Below, piece by piece: positions 8,735 through 16,341 of a stretch of 64,000 bases of DNA. Every line of letters begins with the position of its first letter. The stretch's first letter is position 1. Made by a program: the position numbers and the translations under genes. Source of the DNA: Congregibacter litoralis KT71 (GTDB lineage: Bacteria > Pseudomonadota > Gammaproteobacteria > Pseudomonadales > Halieaceae); contig NZ_CM002299.1 of NCBI RefSeq assembly GCF_000153125.2, forward strand, positions 682,809 to 746,808, given 5' to 3'. Below the pieces are notes generated by a model. That model had not been told where the DNA came from, made no database searches, and saw nothing but the letters and a program-made list of their open reading frames with translations.

Positions 8735-8786
8735 AGAGCTGCCTAAAGAGCTGCCTAAAGAGCCTCAGGAGCTTAGACCGCTATCC

Positions 8787-9056
8787 CTAGGAAACGGCCC
8801 ATCCCATCAGCGCGACCGCAATAAATCCGCTGAAAAGGGGGCCGACAATGCGGCCGCGGCGAAGACCGCGTGCGGCGCCGATTAACAGGGCGATGCCAAT
8901 GACCAGGGCTACCCAGTCAAACATGCCGTTGACACCGGCTCCCCTGCCGACGCCCGCAAAGAAATCACTCAGCGCCCCGGGAATACCTGATAGAAAACCA
9001 CCTATCGCTTCGCCGCTTGACTGAGCAAGACCGCTATCTTGTGTTGCTTCGTCCAT
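8787..9056 (-). CDS. Small membrane protein, unknown
   Basis: 89 residues. A polar, Gly-rich N-terminal half (GEAIGGFLSGIPGALSDFFA) is followed by two closely spaced hydrophobic segments (about 45-62 and 72-88) separated by the basic loop RGLRRGR. This looks like a two-helix membrane hairpin with both ends on the same side. No ribosome site is obvious upstream of the ATG. It is convergent with the DUF998 gene and divergent from the GST gene. No family recognised; a genuine gene is likely but not certain. Confidence 0.5.
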   Translation of the reverse strand: MDEATQDSGLAQSSGEAIGGFLSGIPGALSDFFAGVGRGAGVNGMFDWVALVIGIALLIGAARGLRRGRIVGPLFSGFIAVALMGWAVS

Positions 9057-9127
9057 GGTGCTTTTATCATTTGGAAACCGTGGAACTATGGTAGCGTTGT
9101 TTGCATCCTGATAGAGAGTAGATCTTC

Positions 9128-9781
9128 ATGAAAATTGAGTCCCTGAGGCTTTTTCATTTTCCCGGAAGTCGGAGCGCGCGTGTTCGCTGGGCGCTGCTGG
9201 AAACCTTTGGTGATGACTTTGAGCTGCTGACCCTGAAGCTTCTCCAGGGGGAGCAATATGCCGCCGATTTTCTTGAGATGAACCCCAATCACGCGGTACC
9301 GGTACTGGAGATCACCTGGAGTGACGGTAGTGTGCAGACCATGTTGGAGAGCACTGCGATGGTGGAGTGGCTGGCAGATGCCTTCCCTGAAAAGCAGCTT
9401 GCGCCGCAGCCGGGGCTGTCACGAGAGCGCGCCGACTATCTCCAGATGCTGCAGTTCGGGGGCAACTGGATGGACGCCATGCTGTGGCAGATTCGCGTGC
9501 ATCGGGATCTCCTGCCGGAGGCGGACTCTGACCCAAAAAGCGTCGATCGTGCGATGGAAAAGATATCAAAGGAAGTGGCGCCTCAGCTTCACGGTCGCCT
9601 GGCGAGCTCCGAGTATATCTGCGGCGCGGATTTTTCCGCTGCGGACATCGTGATTGGTCACTGCCTTAACTGGGCGCGAGCTTACGGGCTGTGTCAGGAG
9701 GACGTGTTCAAGGCTTACGCATCGCGGCTTGGGGCGCGGCCGGCGTTTCAAAAAGCCTTTGATGATGTGGTGCGCAAGTAA
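9128..9781 (+). CDS. Glutathione S-transferase family protein
   Basis: 217 residues with the two-domain GST layout. The thioredoxin-like N-terminal half contains FHFPGSRSARVRWALLET, where Ser14/Arg16 are in the usual glutathione-activating position. The cis-Pro follows in NHAVPVLEI, and ESTAMVEWLAD gives the gamma-Glu binding Glu-Ser pair. The helical C-terminal half carries the GADFSAADIVIGHCL folding motif with the N-capping Ser/Asp. Cytosolic; it conjugates or reduces electrophiles with glutathione, substrate unknown. A GAGAG ribosome site lies upstream. Appears monocistronic. Confidence 0.85.
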   Translation: MKIESLRLFHFPGSRSARVRWALLETFGDDFELLTLKLLQGEQYAADFLEMNPNHAVPVLEITWSDGSVQTMLESTAMVEWLADAFPEKQLAPQPGLSRERADYLQMLQFGGNWMDAMLWQIRVHRDLLPEADSDPKSVDRAMEKISKEVAPQLHGRLASSEYICGADFSAADIVIGHCLNWARAYGLCQEDVFKAYASRLGARPAFQKAFDDVVRK

Positions 9782-9826
9782 GCCCGCTCTGAAGCGTGCT
9801 GAATCACCTGGACCGCCCGGGACTTT

Positions 9827-9842
9827 TGTGACCTGGCGCACA
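9827..9842. promoter_or_regulatory. CRP/Vfr-like site 1
   Basis: TGTGACCTGGCGCACA matches the CRP consensus TGTGA-N6-TCACA at 9 of 10 specified bases (the right half is GCACA). It lies 250 bp upstream of the PEP-CTERM start and just after the GST stop. Confidence 0.4.
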
Positions 9843-9976
9843 CCTTTTTACCAATCTGTGCGTCAGCTTTTTTACAGTGACGCTTCTTTCACTCTGCTTT
9901 CACTCTGGATTCCATCGCCTTACTGAGAATTTGCGGGTATCCGGTCATCAGTTTTCAGGCACACCCATGACGCTTT

Positions 9977-9992
9977 TGTGCACAGCATCACA
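9977..9992. promoter_or_regulatory. CRP/Vfr-like site 2
   Basis: TGTGCACAGCATCACA matches TGTGA-N6-TCACA at 9 of 10 specified bases (C for A at position 5). It lies about 100 bp before the PEP-CTERM gene start, a usual distance for cAMP-receptor-type activation. Confidence 0.45.
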
Positions 9993-10092
9993 GTGTCGGG
10001 GTCTTGAAGCTGGGGAAACGCTCTCTACAGCTAAATGCGCATGCTTCTTGCGAGGTAGTCGTCCAACTATGTCGTAAGTGAGTCAGTAAAAA

Positions 10093-10914
10093 GTGAAAAA
10101 CCAAAGTAATCGCAGAGCGCTGCCAGTTAAAAACCGCCTTTTGGGCGCAGCCTTCATCGCGGGCGTTATGAGCCTTGCAGGTAATGTGCAGGCGACGCCA
10201 ATTACCGTTGATTTGAGTTTCGAGGGCAGGGGATTGTTTCCAGCGGGCTCAAGGAACACCCACATCAGATTCGACAACGCCGATTTTGATACGGGCAGTA
10301 TGCACGTGGCTGCCGGCATGTTCGGCGGGCAGGCGACGAACGGCGTGAATTTCGAGACATCTACCCTTTATCGCAACGAAGATAATGTGCTGGCGTATTG
10401 CGTTGATATCGTTGAGAGACTGTTGCGCCAATCAAACACCTACAATGTAAACGATGTCGCTCAGGACCTGGTGGTTGATCTGGACGGTGTGCGGCGGGAC
10501 TTTGGTCGAACTCTGCTGTTCCTGGGCGCCGCTAACGAGGTGGCTCGCAGGGACTTTGCCATTACCGAAGGGGATCAGAACTGGCTGAACCCCTCTGCCA
10601 GCTGGATGTCAGCAGCCTTTCAGGTAGGGATCTGGGAGAGCCTTTATGAAGAAAGTGGCCAGGCTCTCAATGTTGGAGAAGGATGGTTCACGGCTACCTC
10701 AATTGGTACTGAGGGGAATCAGTTTCTGACGGATTCCTTCGCGCTCATGGGTGCTGAGGTACCGCCGACGGCAGTCGCTGCCAGTCGTGTGAAATGGCTT
10801 CAAATCGACGGTGGCCAGGATCTTCTTGTCGACCCGGTTGATGTCCCGGCGCCCGCCCCTGCTGCTTTGCTACTCCTGGGACTGAGTCTGCTCCTTCGCA
10901 AACGTCGTCGCTAG
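10093..10914 (+). CDS. PEP-CTERM-type exosortase substrate
   Basis: 273 residues from a GTG start (weak ribosome site). A signal peptide covers about 1-35 (cleavage after VQA). The C-terminus has the full sorting architecture: a short Pro/Ala motif VPAPAPAALLLLGLSLLL, a hydrophobic helix, then KRRR. The usual P-E-P is here P-A-P. The central region has AYCVDIVER and AAFQVGIWESLYEE, blocks shared by a group of PEP-CTERM proteins with a thioester-like or surface-adhesion domain. The product should be exported, processed by an exosortase and displayed in the envelope or extracellular matrix. No exosortase gene is in the window. Two CRP-like sites upstream suggest carbon-status control. Confidence 0.75.
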   Translation: MKNQSNRRALPVKNRLLGAAFIAGVMSLAGNVQATPITVDLSFEGRGLFPAGSRNTHIRFDNADFDTGSMHVAAGMFGGQATNGVNFETSTLYRNEDNVLAYCVDIVERLLRQSNTYNVNDVAQDLVVDLDGVRRDFGRTLLFLGAANEVARRDFAITEGDQNWLNPSASWMSAAFQVGIWESLYEESGQALNVGEGWFTATSIGTEGNQFLTDSFALMGAEVPPTAVAASRVKWLQIDGGQDLLVDPVDVPAPAPAALLLLGLSLLLRKRRR

Positions 10915-11030
10915 TCCCGCCGTGCTCACGGATTAAAAAGTCCCGTTCCTGGCCTTTAGCCCGGCGTATCAAGGCTTCGGCATATAGAGAACCGAGCAGT
11001 GAAAGGGAAGAATATGTAAAGGGTCGCGCG

Positions 11031-11672
11031 TCAGGCAGATGTCTGGGTCTGGATCAGCAGATGCAACTCCCTGTTAAAGGCACGCTCAATGGCGCGGGTC
11101 TCCGCCGCGCCGTACATGCCTTTTAAAGTTGTTTCTGAGATAGCGAAATAGCTCACCGCGCCAATGAGTTGATAAAGGGCAGCAAAAATCTCCGCATCGG
11201 GTTTGCCGGACCAGGCGTCGACGGAGCGGCCGATCCCCACCAGCTGGTCAAGAAAAGCTTTCAGGTGCCATGTCTTTACCGTCCCGTGACGGCTCCCCAC
11301 ATCCATTAACTCCCGGACAAGAAGCCTTGTTCGCAGTCTTGCGTGGGCGGAGGGCTGGTGCAAGGCGTCAAAGATCTGCGCCAGCCGTGCTTCCGGCGCG
11401 CACTCTGTCTTCTGCGATTGACTGACAATCGTTTCCAATTCCTTCGCGATGGAGGTAAGGACCTCGCCATAAAGCTTTTCCTTGGAGGCAAAATGATGGA
11501 GCACGGCCTGCTTGGTGAGGCCGATCTCCCGGGCCACGTCCGCCAGACTGACGCCGTGCAAACCTCGCTCCGCGAATAGGTTCGTCGCTACCGCAAGGGT
11601 CCGATCCCGTGTTGAGAAACCGTCTTTAGCGCTCATGGCTTGGCTGATCCCGTCAGGCTTGTCGTTGTGCAC
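11031..11672 (-). CDS. TetR family transcriptional regulator
   Basis: 213 residues from GTG at 11670-11672; ATG at 11636 (201 residues) is a good alternative, and neither has a strong ribosome site. The N-terminal helix-turn-helix is clear: ATNLFAERGLHGVSLADVA then REIGLTKQAVLHHFASKEKL. The C-terminal ligand domain is helical with ELMDVGSRHG and a TetR_C-like end. It is transcribed divergently from the Rieske oxygenase gene. A perfect inverted repeat with 17-bp arms lies between them and is the expected operator for both promoters. It probably represses the oxygenase until a substrate-derived ligand is present. Confidence 0.9.
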   Translation of the reverse strand: MHNDKPDGISQAMSAKDGFSTRDRTLAVATNLFAERGLHGVSLADVAREIGLTKQAVLHHFASKEKLYGEVLTSIAKELETIVSQSQKTECAPEARLAQIFDALHQPSAHARLRTRLLVRELMDVGSRHGTVKTWHLKAFLDQLVGIGRSVDAWSGKPDAEIFAALYQLIGAVSYFAISETTLKGMYGAAETRAIERAFNRELHLLIQTQTSA

Positions 11673-11693
11673 TTCTTCAGCCGGGAGTTTGAC

Positions 11694-11734
11694 ACCTACC
11701 GACCGGTAAGTACAATGCTTACCGGTCGGTAGGT
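11694..11734. promoter_or_regulatory. TetR operator, perfect inverted repeat
   Basis: Arms 11694-11710 (ACCTACCGACCGGTAAG) and 11718-11734 are exact reverse complements over 17 bp around a 7-bp spacer. Each arm itself contains TACCGACCGGTA, the near-palindromic type of half-site known for several TetR regulators. The element lies 22 bp upstream of the TetR start and 46 bp upstream of the Rieske gene start, well placed to control both. Confidence 0.85.
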
Positions 11735-11780
11735 TGTTTGTCGACCGTGAATCGACAGTAGATAGCCGGAGTGTCCACTA

Positions 11781-12920
11781 ATGCAAAAAGAAGAAGAGCT
11801 TAAGCTCACAGAAGAGGTGCTCCAGTTAAAAGAGGCAAATTCTGCTTTTCTCGGTGCGGGTGTAACGCAGCAGGGCTACGATCATTACCGCGGTGAAAAG
11901 CGTTTTGAGGACGAGCGTCAGAAACTGTTTCGACGTCTGCCCCATGCCGTTGCTCACAGCGCGGCCCTTGCCGGTTCCCATGCGTTTTTGCGTGCAGAGT
12001 ACGCCGGCGTTCCCCTACTGCTCACCAGGGATGACCGAGGGCAGGCGCAGGCTTTTGTTAACGCCTGTCGTCATCGGGGCATGGAACTCGTTGCGGAAGA
12101 GGCCGGTTGCGCGAGGCGCTTTACCTGTCCCTATCACGCATGGACCTATGGGTCCGACGGTGAACTTCTGGCTGCTCCGCATTTTGAGCAAGGCTTTGGA
12201 GAGCTCGATAAAGCCGAGCTCGGACTCCACCGGCTGGCCTGTGTCGAACGCTTCGGTTTTATCTGGGTAACCATCGATGCATCCGACGAGATTCAGTTCG
12301 ATGACTACTTTGCGCCTATTGCCGCGGATTTTGAGGCATTGAACATTGCCGAACTCGGGGTGGCCGAAGAGACGGTGCTGAACCTCAAAGCCAATTGGAA
12401 GTTGCTGGTCGAGGGTGGGTTAGAGGCCTATCACTTTAAGGTGGCTCACAAGAACACTATTGGCCCCTTTTTTGAGAACAACCTGTCGACCTACCAGGTC
12501 TTGGGAGATCATCTTCGGTCTGTGCTACCCCGCACCTCCCTCGCCGATAGCGATACCTCAAGTCCTGACTTCCGGCTTCTGGACCATGCAAACCTTCTGT
12601 ATCTCATGTTTCCCAACACGCAGTTTCTAGTTCAGCAGGATCATCTGATCTGGATCCAGGCGAACCCTCTGGCTACGGACTGCACGGAGCTGCGTTTGAG
12701 AACTCTCGCGCCGGCAGAATCCCTGGGGCAAGACGAACTGCGGGAGTATTGGAAGAAGAACCATGCCATCACCTGCGCGACGCTTAGGGAGGACTTTGCC
12801 ATCGCTGAGGGGATTCAGCGCTCGGTGCAGGCGGGTCTGGATCAGTCAATGATATTCGGACGCTTTGAGAGCGGCCTTGGGGCCTTTAACACTACCGTAT
12901 CCCGGCGCCTGGCTAGTTGA
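11781..12920 (+). CDS. Rieske non-heme iron oxygenase, alpha subunit
   Basis: 379 residues. The N-terminal Rieske domain has the [2Fe-2S] ligands in CRHRG (Cys96, His98) and CPYHAW (Cys116, His119). The catalytic domain follows with NWKLLVEGGLEAYHFKVAH, providing the mononuclear iron histidines at about 217 and 222; the Asp ligand is probably in REDFAIAEG (about 336). Such enzymes hydroxylate or demethylate aromatic rings, quaternary amines or sterols using electrons from a separate reductase. No ferredoxin or reductase gene is adjacent, so electrons must come from elsewhere. Control by the divergent TetR protein suggests induction by the substrate. Aromatic versus amine or sterol substrate cannot be settled from the sequence. 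Confidence 0.88.
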   Translation: MQKEEELKLTEEVLQLKEANSAFLGAGVTQQGYDHYRGEKRFEDERQKLFRRLPHAVAHSAALAGSHAFLRAEYAGVPLLLTRDDRGQAQAFVNACRHRGMELVAEEAGCARRFTCPYHAWTYGSDGELLAAPHFEQGFGELDKAELGLHRLACVERFGFIWVTIDASDEIQFDDYFAPIAADFEALNIAELGVAEETVLNLKANWKLLVEGGLEAYHFKVAHKNTIGPFFENNLSTYQVLGDHLRSVLPRTSLADSDTSSPDFRLLDHANLLYLMFPNTQFLVQQDHLIWIQANPLATDCTELRLRTLAPAESLGQDELREYWKKNHAITCATLREDFAIAEGIQRSVQAGLDQSMIFGRFESGLGAFNTTVSRRLAS

Positions 12921-12975
12921 GTACGTCGAAGAGGTAACTGTACTTGATAACAAACTGACGGGCGGCAGCGGGCAC

Positions 12976-13902
12976 TCAGGCTATTGCGGACAGCTCTGCC
13001 TGAAGCAGTCGGGCGATGGCCTCCATCCCGGACTTGCCTGCTTTGTGCTCCGCCCTCGGGTTGTAGTTGGTGTTGGTGTTGATGTCATAGGTGTAGCGCT
13101 TACCGTCGGCGGAAATGATGTTCTCGATACCTGCAACGTGGATGTTGTTGGCGATGAGCATGCGCCGGTAATCCTCGATGATAGCGTCGTCGAAATCCTC
13201 AATGATCTCGAATTTGGCCGCCGACGTTGCCGGGCAAACGGTGGCGTCTTCATCCTGGCACTCGTCCGCAGGGCACAAAAGAAAGCCGTCAGAAGTATCT
13301 ACGCGCACGGCATAGACAAACTCCTGCCCCACAAATTCACAGCGCGTGATAAAGGGTTCCGGCGCGGCGATGTATTGCTGGATCAGGGTGATGCCATCAA
13401 TGGGTTCTTCGAAGGTGTCGCTGGCCACGTAACTCTCCAGCTCTTCAACCGTCTGGAAGAGGCGCACGCCCAGCCCCTTGCCCGCGCGATTGTGTTTTGT
13501 GATGAAGGGCGCGCCCATCTCCTTGGCCGCTTTGGTGAGTCCCCCTTTGCCGACGACGGCGATCGTGCGAGGGGTGAGGATACCTTCGGCTTCCAGGGCG
13601 GCATACTGCGCGACTTTACTTAGCTCCAGCTGCAGCGCCCGGCCGGGATTCAGTACCCGGCGCTCGTGACGCTCAAGCCAGGCCAGTACCGCGGCCGCGT
13701 ACTCCGGCGCGAAGCGGTGATCCCGCGTGTGGGATGAGGCGCTCATGCGGTTGTAAAACACACCCTCTGGTGGCGCTTTGGAAAGATCTAAAGATCCCTC
13801 GTCCAAAAACCAGTCCTCGTAGGCTACGCCCAGGGCATCCAGTGCTTCCAGGAGTGGTGCGCTCCACTCGCGATTTTCGTGGATGATATGGACTTTGTGC
13901 AT
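12976..13902 (-). CDS. RimK-like ATP-grasp protein
   Basis: 308 residues with an ATP-grasp fold. An N-terminal pre-ATP domain comes first. It is followed by APFITKHNRAGKGLGVRLFQ (the phosphate-binding glycine loop and Lys), then ITLIQQYIAAPEPFITRCEF and near the end YTYDINTNTNYNPRAEH, which supplies the metal-binding Asp/Asn residues as in RimK-type alpha-L-glutamate ligases. It should ligate an amine to a carboxylate with ATP; the substrate is unknown. The AAGGA site upstream of the ATG is good. It lies 55 bp downstream of the HAD phosphatase gene on the same strand, so the two may form an operon. Confidence 0.8.
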   Translation of the reverse strand: MHKVHIIHENREWSAPLLEALDALGVAYEDWFLDEGSLDLSKAPPEGVFYNRMSASSHTRDHRFAPEYAAAVLAWLERHERRVLNPGRALQLELSKVAQYAALEAEGILTPRTIAVVGKGGLTKAAKEMGAPFITKHNRAGKGLGVRLFQTVEELESYVASDTFEEPIDGITLIQQYIAAPEPFITRCEFVGQEFVYAVRVDTSDGFLLCPADECQDEDATVCPATSAAKFEIIEDFDDAIIEDYRRMLIANNIHVAGIENIISADGKRYTYDINTNTNYNPRAEHKAGKSGMEAIARLLQAELSAIA

Positions 13903-13957
13903 GGGGATTCCTTTGTTAGGGATGCCGGGGAGGAAGTGGATAGCGGTAACGGGGAGC

Positions 13958-14635
13958 TTACGACTCTCCGCGCTGATCAGATTGCCCGGTACACCAGCCC
14001 GTCAGCTCGCGAAAGTCGCTCAAGGTTCTCAATGCTCCGGGAGCTCCGTCGAACACCGGGGGGCGCTCGCCCATGGGATGGTAGAGAACGGGTAGCATGC
14101 CCGCACGCTCCGCGGCCTCGATGTCGTAACGAAAGTCACCGATATAGGCGCAGTGTTTTGGGTGAATTCGCCACTCCCCGGCGATGGCCAACAGCGCTTC
14201 GGGGTCAGGCTTGGGAGCCGCATCCTCTCTTGCCTTCAGAGGAATAGGGGGCATATTCAGTCGCTCCATGGTCAACGTCGCGGCGTGGCGGTTATTGCGG
14301 GTGACAATGGCGATGGGTGTGCCCTGCGCATGGAGGGAATGAATGGCCTCTTCGGCGGTCGCGGTCCAGGTTGCCGCCATGGCGCCCGCGACTTCATGTT
14401 TGTGGATGACGTCCATGGCGGATTGTTGGGCCTCTTCCGTGGCAAGGGTTTCGACGTACTCCAAAAGCCCGATGCCGGCGGGGGCCCTAAGCTCGTGGCG
14501 CATCGCGGCGAAATCGAGACGAGAGTCCACAAGGGTACCGTCGAGGTCAAAAATCAGAGCTTTTAGTCGGGGGTTCAAGTGCAGTGATCCATAGGCTTGG
14601 CGGGTACGAGCACATGGGGTAGCGCTGACTTCCAT
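13958..14635 (-). CDS. HAD-superfamily hydrolase (Gph-like)
   Basis: 225 residues. HAD motif I is ALIFDLDGTLVDS (nucleophile Asp and acid Asp), motif II is IAIVTRNN, the motif III Lys lies in EDAAPKPDP, and motif IV is YIGDFRYDIEAA. A small helical cap sits between motifs I and II, as in phosphoglycolate phosphatase-like enzymes. The chosen ATG gives a 25-residue leader before the HAD core; a shorter start cannot be excluded. It probably dephosphorylates a small metabolite. Located immediately upstream of the ATP-grasp gene and divergent from the acyl-CoA synthetase gene. Confidence 0.8.
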   Translation of the reverse strand: MEVSATPCARTRQAYGSLHLNPRLKALIFDLDGTLVDSRLDFAAMRHELRAPAGIGLLEYVETLATEEAQQSAMDVIHKHEVAGAMAATWTATAEEAIHSLHAQGTPIAIVTRNNRHAATLTMERLNMPPIPLKAREDAAPKPDPEALLAIAGEWRIHPKHCAYIGDFRYDIEAAERAGMLPVLYHPMGERPPVFDGAPGALRTLSDFRELTGWCTGQSDQRGES

Positions 14636-14727
14636 CCGGTGCTCAATCAGCGGGTGATTATAACTAGCTAAGTTTCTTTGCTGGATTAAACTAGCCAGCT
14701 AACACCCATACTAATAAGGATAAGACG

Positions 14728-16284
14728 ATGTATTCAGTGACGGAGTTTCTCAAGTCCAATGCCCGGGCGACGCCCGGTGCGCCGGCTACAAGGCATCTGG
14801 GCAGGAATCGCAGTTGGACTGAGATGCAGGACCGAGTGGCGCGCCTGGCATCGGCAATTCGTGCCATGGGCGTTGCCAGCGGTGACCGCGTGGCCATTCT
14901 CGCGCTTAACAGCGACCGTTATCTCGAGTATTACTTTGCGGTCTGGTGGGCCGGCGCAGCAGTGGTGCCCATGAACACGCGTTGGTCTGCAGAAGAGAAC
15001 GCCTATGCCCTGGGAGATGCCGGTGCAAAGGTTCTGTTTATCGATGATGCCTTTGCGCCCATGCTAAAAGAGATGACGGCGGAGCTGTCCCTAACGCATA
15101 TCGTATTCACGGGTGAGGATGCGACGCCTGAAGGCTGTCTTGATTATGAATCCCTGATTGCCGCTAACGAGCCCTGCGAGGATGCTGAGCGTGGTGGCGA
15201 TGATCTTGCCGGTCTTTATTACACCGGTGGTACGACGGGCTTTCCGAAGGGCGTCATGCTGTCCCAGCAAGCCCTGTGGTTTAACAACCTGAGTGTCAGC
15301 AGCGGCTCCAGCTACCAGATGGGTGATGTGTACCTCCACGCCGGCCCCATGTTCCATCTCGCCGATGGCGCATTTTCGGGAGCGGCTTGTACCAATGGAC
15401 TGTGCCATACCTTTCTACCGAGTTTCGATCTGTCCAAGGTTATGGATTTGCTGGAGGCGGAAAAAGTCACTCATACCCTCATGGTGCCCACGATGCTCGG
15501 CATGTTGGTGAATCACCCGGATTTTGACCCCGGGCGGCTGTCTGCGCTGCGCTCCGTTGCCTACGGCGCCTCCCCCATGCCCGAAGGACTCATGCACACC
15601 CTGTTGGAGCGGCTGCCGAATATTGGCTGGATGCAGGGCTATGGACAGACCGAAATGGCGCCCATCATCACCTTGCTGCCGGCGGAGAATCACACGCTGG
15701 AGGGCCCCAACGCCGGGAAGATGCGCTCTGCGGGTCGCGCCGCACCGGGCGTCGAAGTGCGTATTTGTGACGAAGACGGCAAGGATTTGCCCAATGGCGA
15801 AGTAGGCGAAATCGTCGCCCGGGCGCCGGGTTCCATGTCCGGTTACTGGAATCGTCCGGAGCAGACGGAGGCGACCCTGAGCGGTGGCTGGGTGAAAACC
15901 GGTGATGGCGCTTATCGCGACGATGACGGCTTTATCTTCATCGTAGATCGTCTCAAGGACATGATTGTCACAGGCGGTGAGAACGTGTTCTCCGCCGAGG
16001 TGGAGAATGCCGTGTCCACGCATCCCGCCGTTGCTGCGGTGTCCGTGATTGGCATTCCTGACGAGCGCTGGGGCGAGGCCGTCCACGCCATTGTGATCCT
16101 TCAGGAGGGTCAGAGCGTGACCGTCGAAGAGTTAATCGAGCACACGCACACTATTGCCAACTACAAGCGCCCCCGCAGCATTAGTTTCCGTGACGAGCCG
16201 TTTCCATTGTCCGGCGCAGGGAAGATATTAAAAACCGAATTGCGCAAACCCTTCTGGGACAATCAGGATCGTGGCGTCAGTTAA
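14728..16284 (+). CDS. Acyl-CoA synthetase (AMP-forming ligase)
   Basis: 518 residues, full length for class I adenylate-forming acyl-CoA ligases. Motifs in order: the P-loop-like YYTGGTTGFPKGVMLS (about 168-183), the adenine-binding YGQTEMAPI, the hinge-region TGDGAYRDDDGFIFIVDRLKD, and the C-terminal catalytic Lys in GAGKILKTELR. It activates a carboxylic acid to its CoA thioester. Best matches by eye are the medium/long-chain and aryl-acid group; the chain length is unknown. A good AAGGA ribosome site precedes the ATG. It likely feeds beta-oxidation, but no other beta-oxidation gene adjoins it. Confidence 0.85.
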   Translation: MYSVTEFLKSNARATPGAPATRHLGRNRSWTEMQDRVARLASAIRAMGVASGDRVAILALNSDRYLEYYFAVWWAGAAVVPMNTRWSAEENAYALGDAGAKVLFIDDAFAPMLKEMTAELSLTHIVFTGEDATPEGCLDYESLIAANEPCEDAERGGDDLAGLYYTGGTTGFPKGVMLSQQALWFNNLSVSSGSSYQMGDVYLHAGPMFHLADGAFSGAACTNGLCHTFLPSFDLSKVMDLLEAEKVTHTLMVPTMLGMLVNHPDFDPGRLSALRSVAYGASPMPEGLMHTLLERLPNIGWMQGYGQTEMAPIITLLPAENHTLEGPNAGKMRSAGRAAPGVEVRICDEDGKDLPNGEVGEIVARAPGSMSGYWNRPEQTEATLSGGWVKTGDGAYRDDDGFIFIVDRLKDMIVTGGENVFSAEVENAVSTHPAVAAVSVIGIPDERWGEAVHAIVILQEGQSVTVEELIEHTHTIANYKRPRSISFRDEPFPLSGAGKILKTELRKPFWDNQDRGVS

Positions 16285-16341
16285 ATCCGAGACTTTGCGT
16301 GAGGCAGGTCTGAGCCAGGTCTGAGCCAGGGTGGCAGCGAC

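Larger units (their letters stand above)
9782..10092. other. Intergenic region upstream of the PEP-CTERM gene
   Basis: 311 bp with no credible gene. It contains two CRP-like palindromes, annotated separately, and a T-rich stretch with repeated CTTTCACTCT. No clear intrinsic terminator for the preceding GST gene was seen. Confidence 0.5.

Noticed and set aside
12865..13623. 252-codon plus-strand frame
   Set aside because: Antisense to the ATP-grasp gene; no ribosome site and no family motif.
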